A DNA stretch of 15,130 nucleotides from an uncultured Clostridia bacterium (lineage in GTDB: Bacteria; Bacillota; Clostridia; Lachnospirales; Lachnospiraceae), in the NCBI GenBank assembly GCA_937888895.1, contig CALASV010000138.1, positions 1-15,130 on the forward strand, given 5' to 3'. Under the pieces are notes generated by a model. The model worked only from the letters and a program-made list of their open reading frames with translations, did not search any database and was not told the DNA's origin. Made by a program: the position numbers and the translations under genes. Below, piece after piece: positions 14,995 through 15,130 of this stretch (its first letter is position 1; the number at the start of each line of letters is the position of its first letter).

Positions 14995-15048
14995 CCAAAT
15001 CTCTATCATAATAGCTATTTGGCATAGATTACGAATATCTACTTAATA

Positions 15049-15130
15049 CTATTTTATTGCACTATTAATATCTGCTTTCATATCTAAAACAGCTTGTCTT
15101 GCTGCATCTGCTAATGCTTTTGCTTCTGCT
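15049..15130 (-). CDS. C-terminal end of an unidentified gene
   Basis: On the minus strand, 26 codons are open from the window edge to a TAG at 15049. They encode an Ala/Lys/Asp-rich helix ending DMKADINSAIK. The composition is that of an amphipathic, coiled-coil-type C-terminus. The remainder lies outside the window, so no family can be given. Codon use matches the neighbours, and no good alternative frame was seen in this segment. Confidence 0.6.
   Translation of the reverse strand, partial: AEAKALADAARQAVLDMKADINSAIK

Noticed and set aside
14995..15025. CCAAAT...ATTTGG inverted repeat after the DedA gene as a terminator
   Set aside because: Six AT-rich pairs with a long loop and no T-run are too weak to call.

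Overview
The window looks like a chromosomal segment of a low-G+C, Gram-positive anaerobe of the class Clostridia, most likely Lachnospiraceae. The evidence is the strong A/T bias at third codon positions, AGGAGG-type ribosome binding sites, a four-cysteine ribosomal protein L28, sporulation-linked genes (ytfJ/gerW type and ytvI type), a LysR regulator of a common clostridial form and an intracellular GH29 fucosidase. The species cannot be named from this sequence. No tRNA, rRNA, CRISPR array or prophage module was seen.

Layout. 1-3250: the end of an unrecognised gene, then a three-gene operon (small unknown protein, YtfI-like DUF2953 membrane protein, YtfJ/GerW sporulation protein), then rpmB with its own promoter and a terminator shared with a convergent 45-residue membrane protein. 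3250-5290: an Asp23/Gls24 protein, then about 450 bp without an intact gene that holds several hairpins and resembles the 3' end of a decayed IS200/IS605-type element, running straight into a DHH phosphoesterase gene. 5290-8300: a methyl-accepting chemotaxis protein behind a long AT-rich leader, and a cytidylate-kinase-like P-loop protein, each with a terminator. 8380-9860: a YtvI/AI-2E family permease, a compact four-way-junction inverted-repeat element, and a small minus-strand helical protein. 10119-13665: a LysR regulator, two small uncharacterised genes and an alpha-L-fucosidase. 13666-15130: GreA on the minus strand, a divergent DedA-family membrane protein, and the C-terminal end of a minus-strand gene cut by the window edge.

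Functionally this is mostly housekeeping (L28, GreA, envelope stress, sporulation membrane proteins) with sensory and sugar-scavenging functions added. The genes are mainly mono- or bicistronic with visible promoters and terminators. The least explained parts are the two structured non-coding elements (about 3955-4290 and 9436-9606). They share a CCCACT...AGTGG hairpin core, and the first may have changed the start region of the DHH gene. No gene cluster amounting to a new multi-gene system was found.
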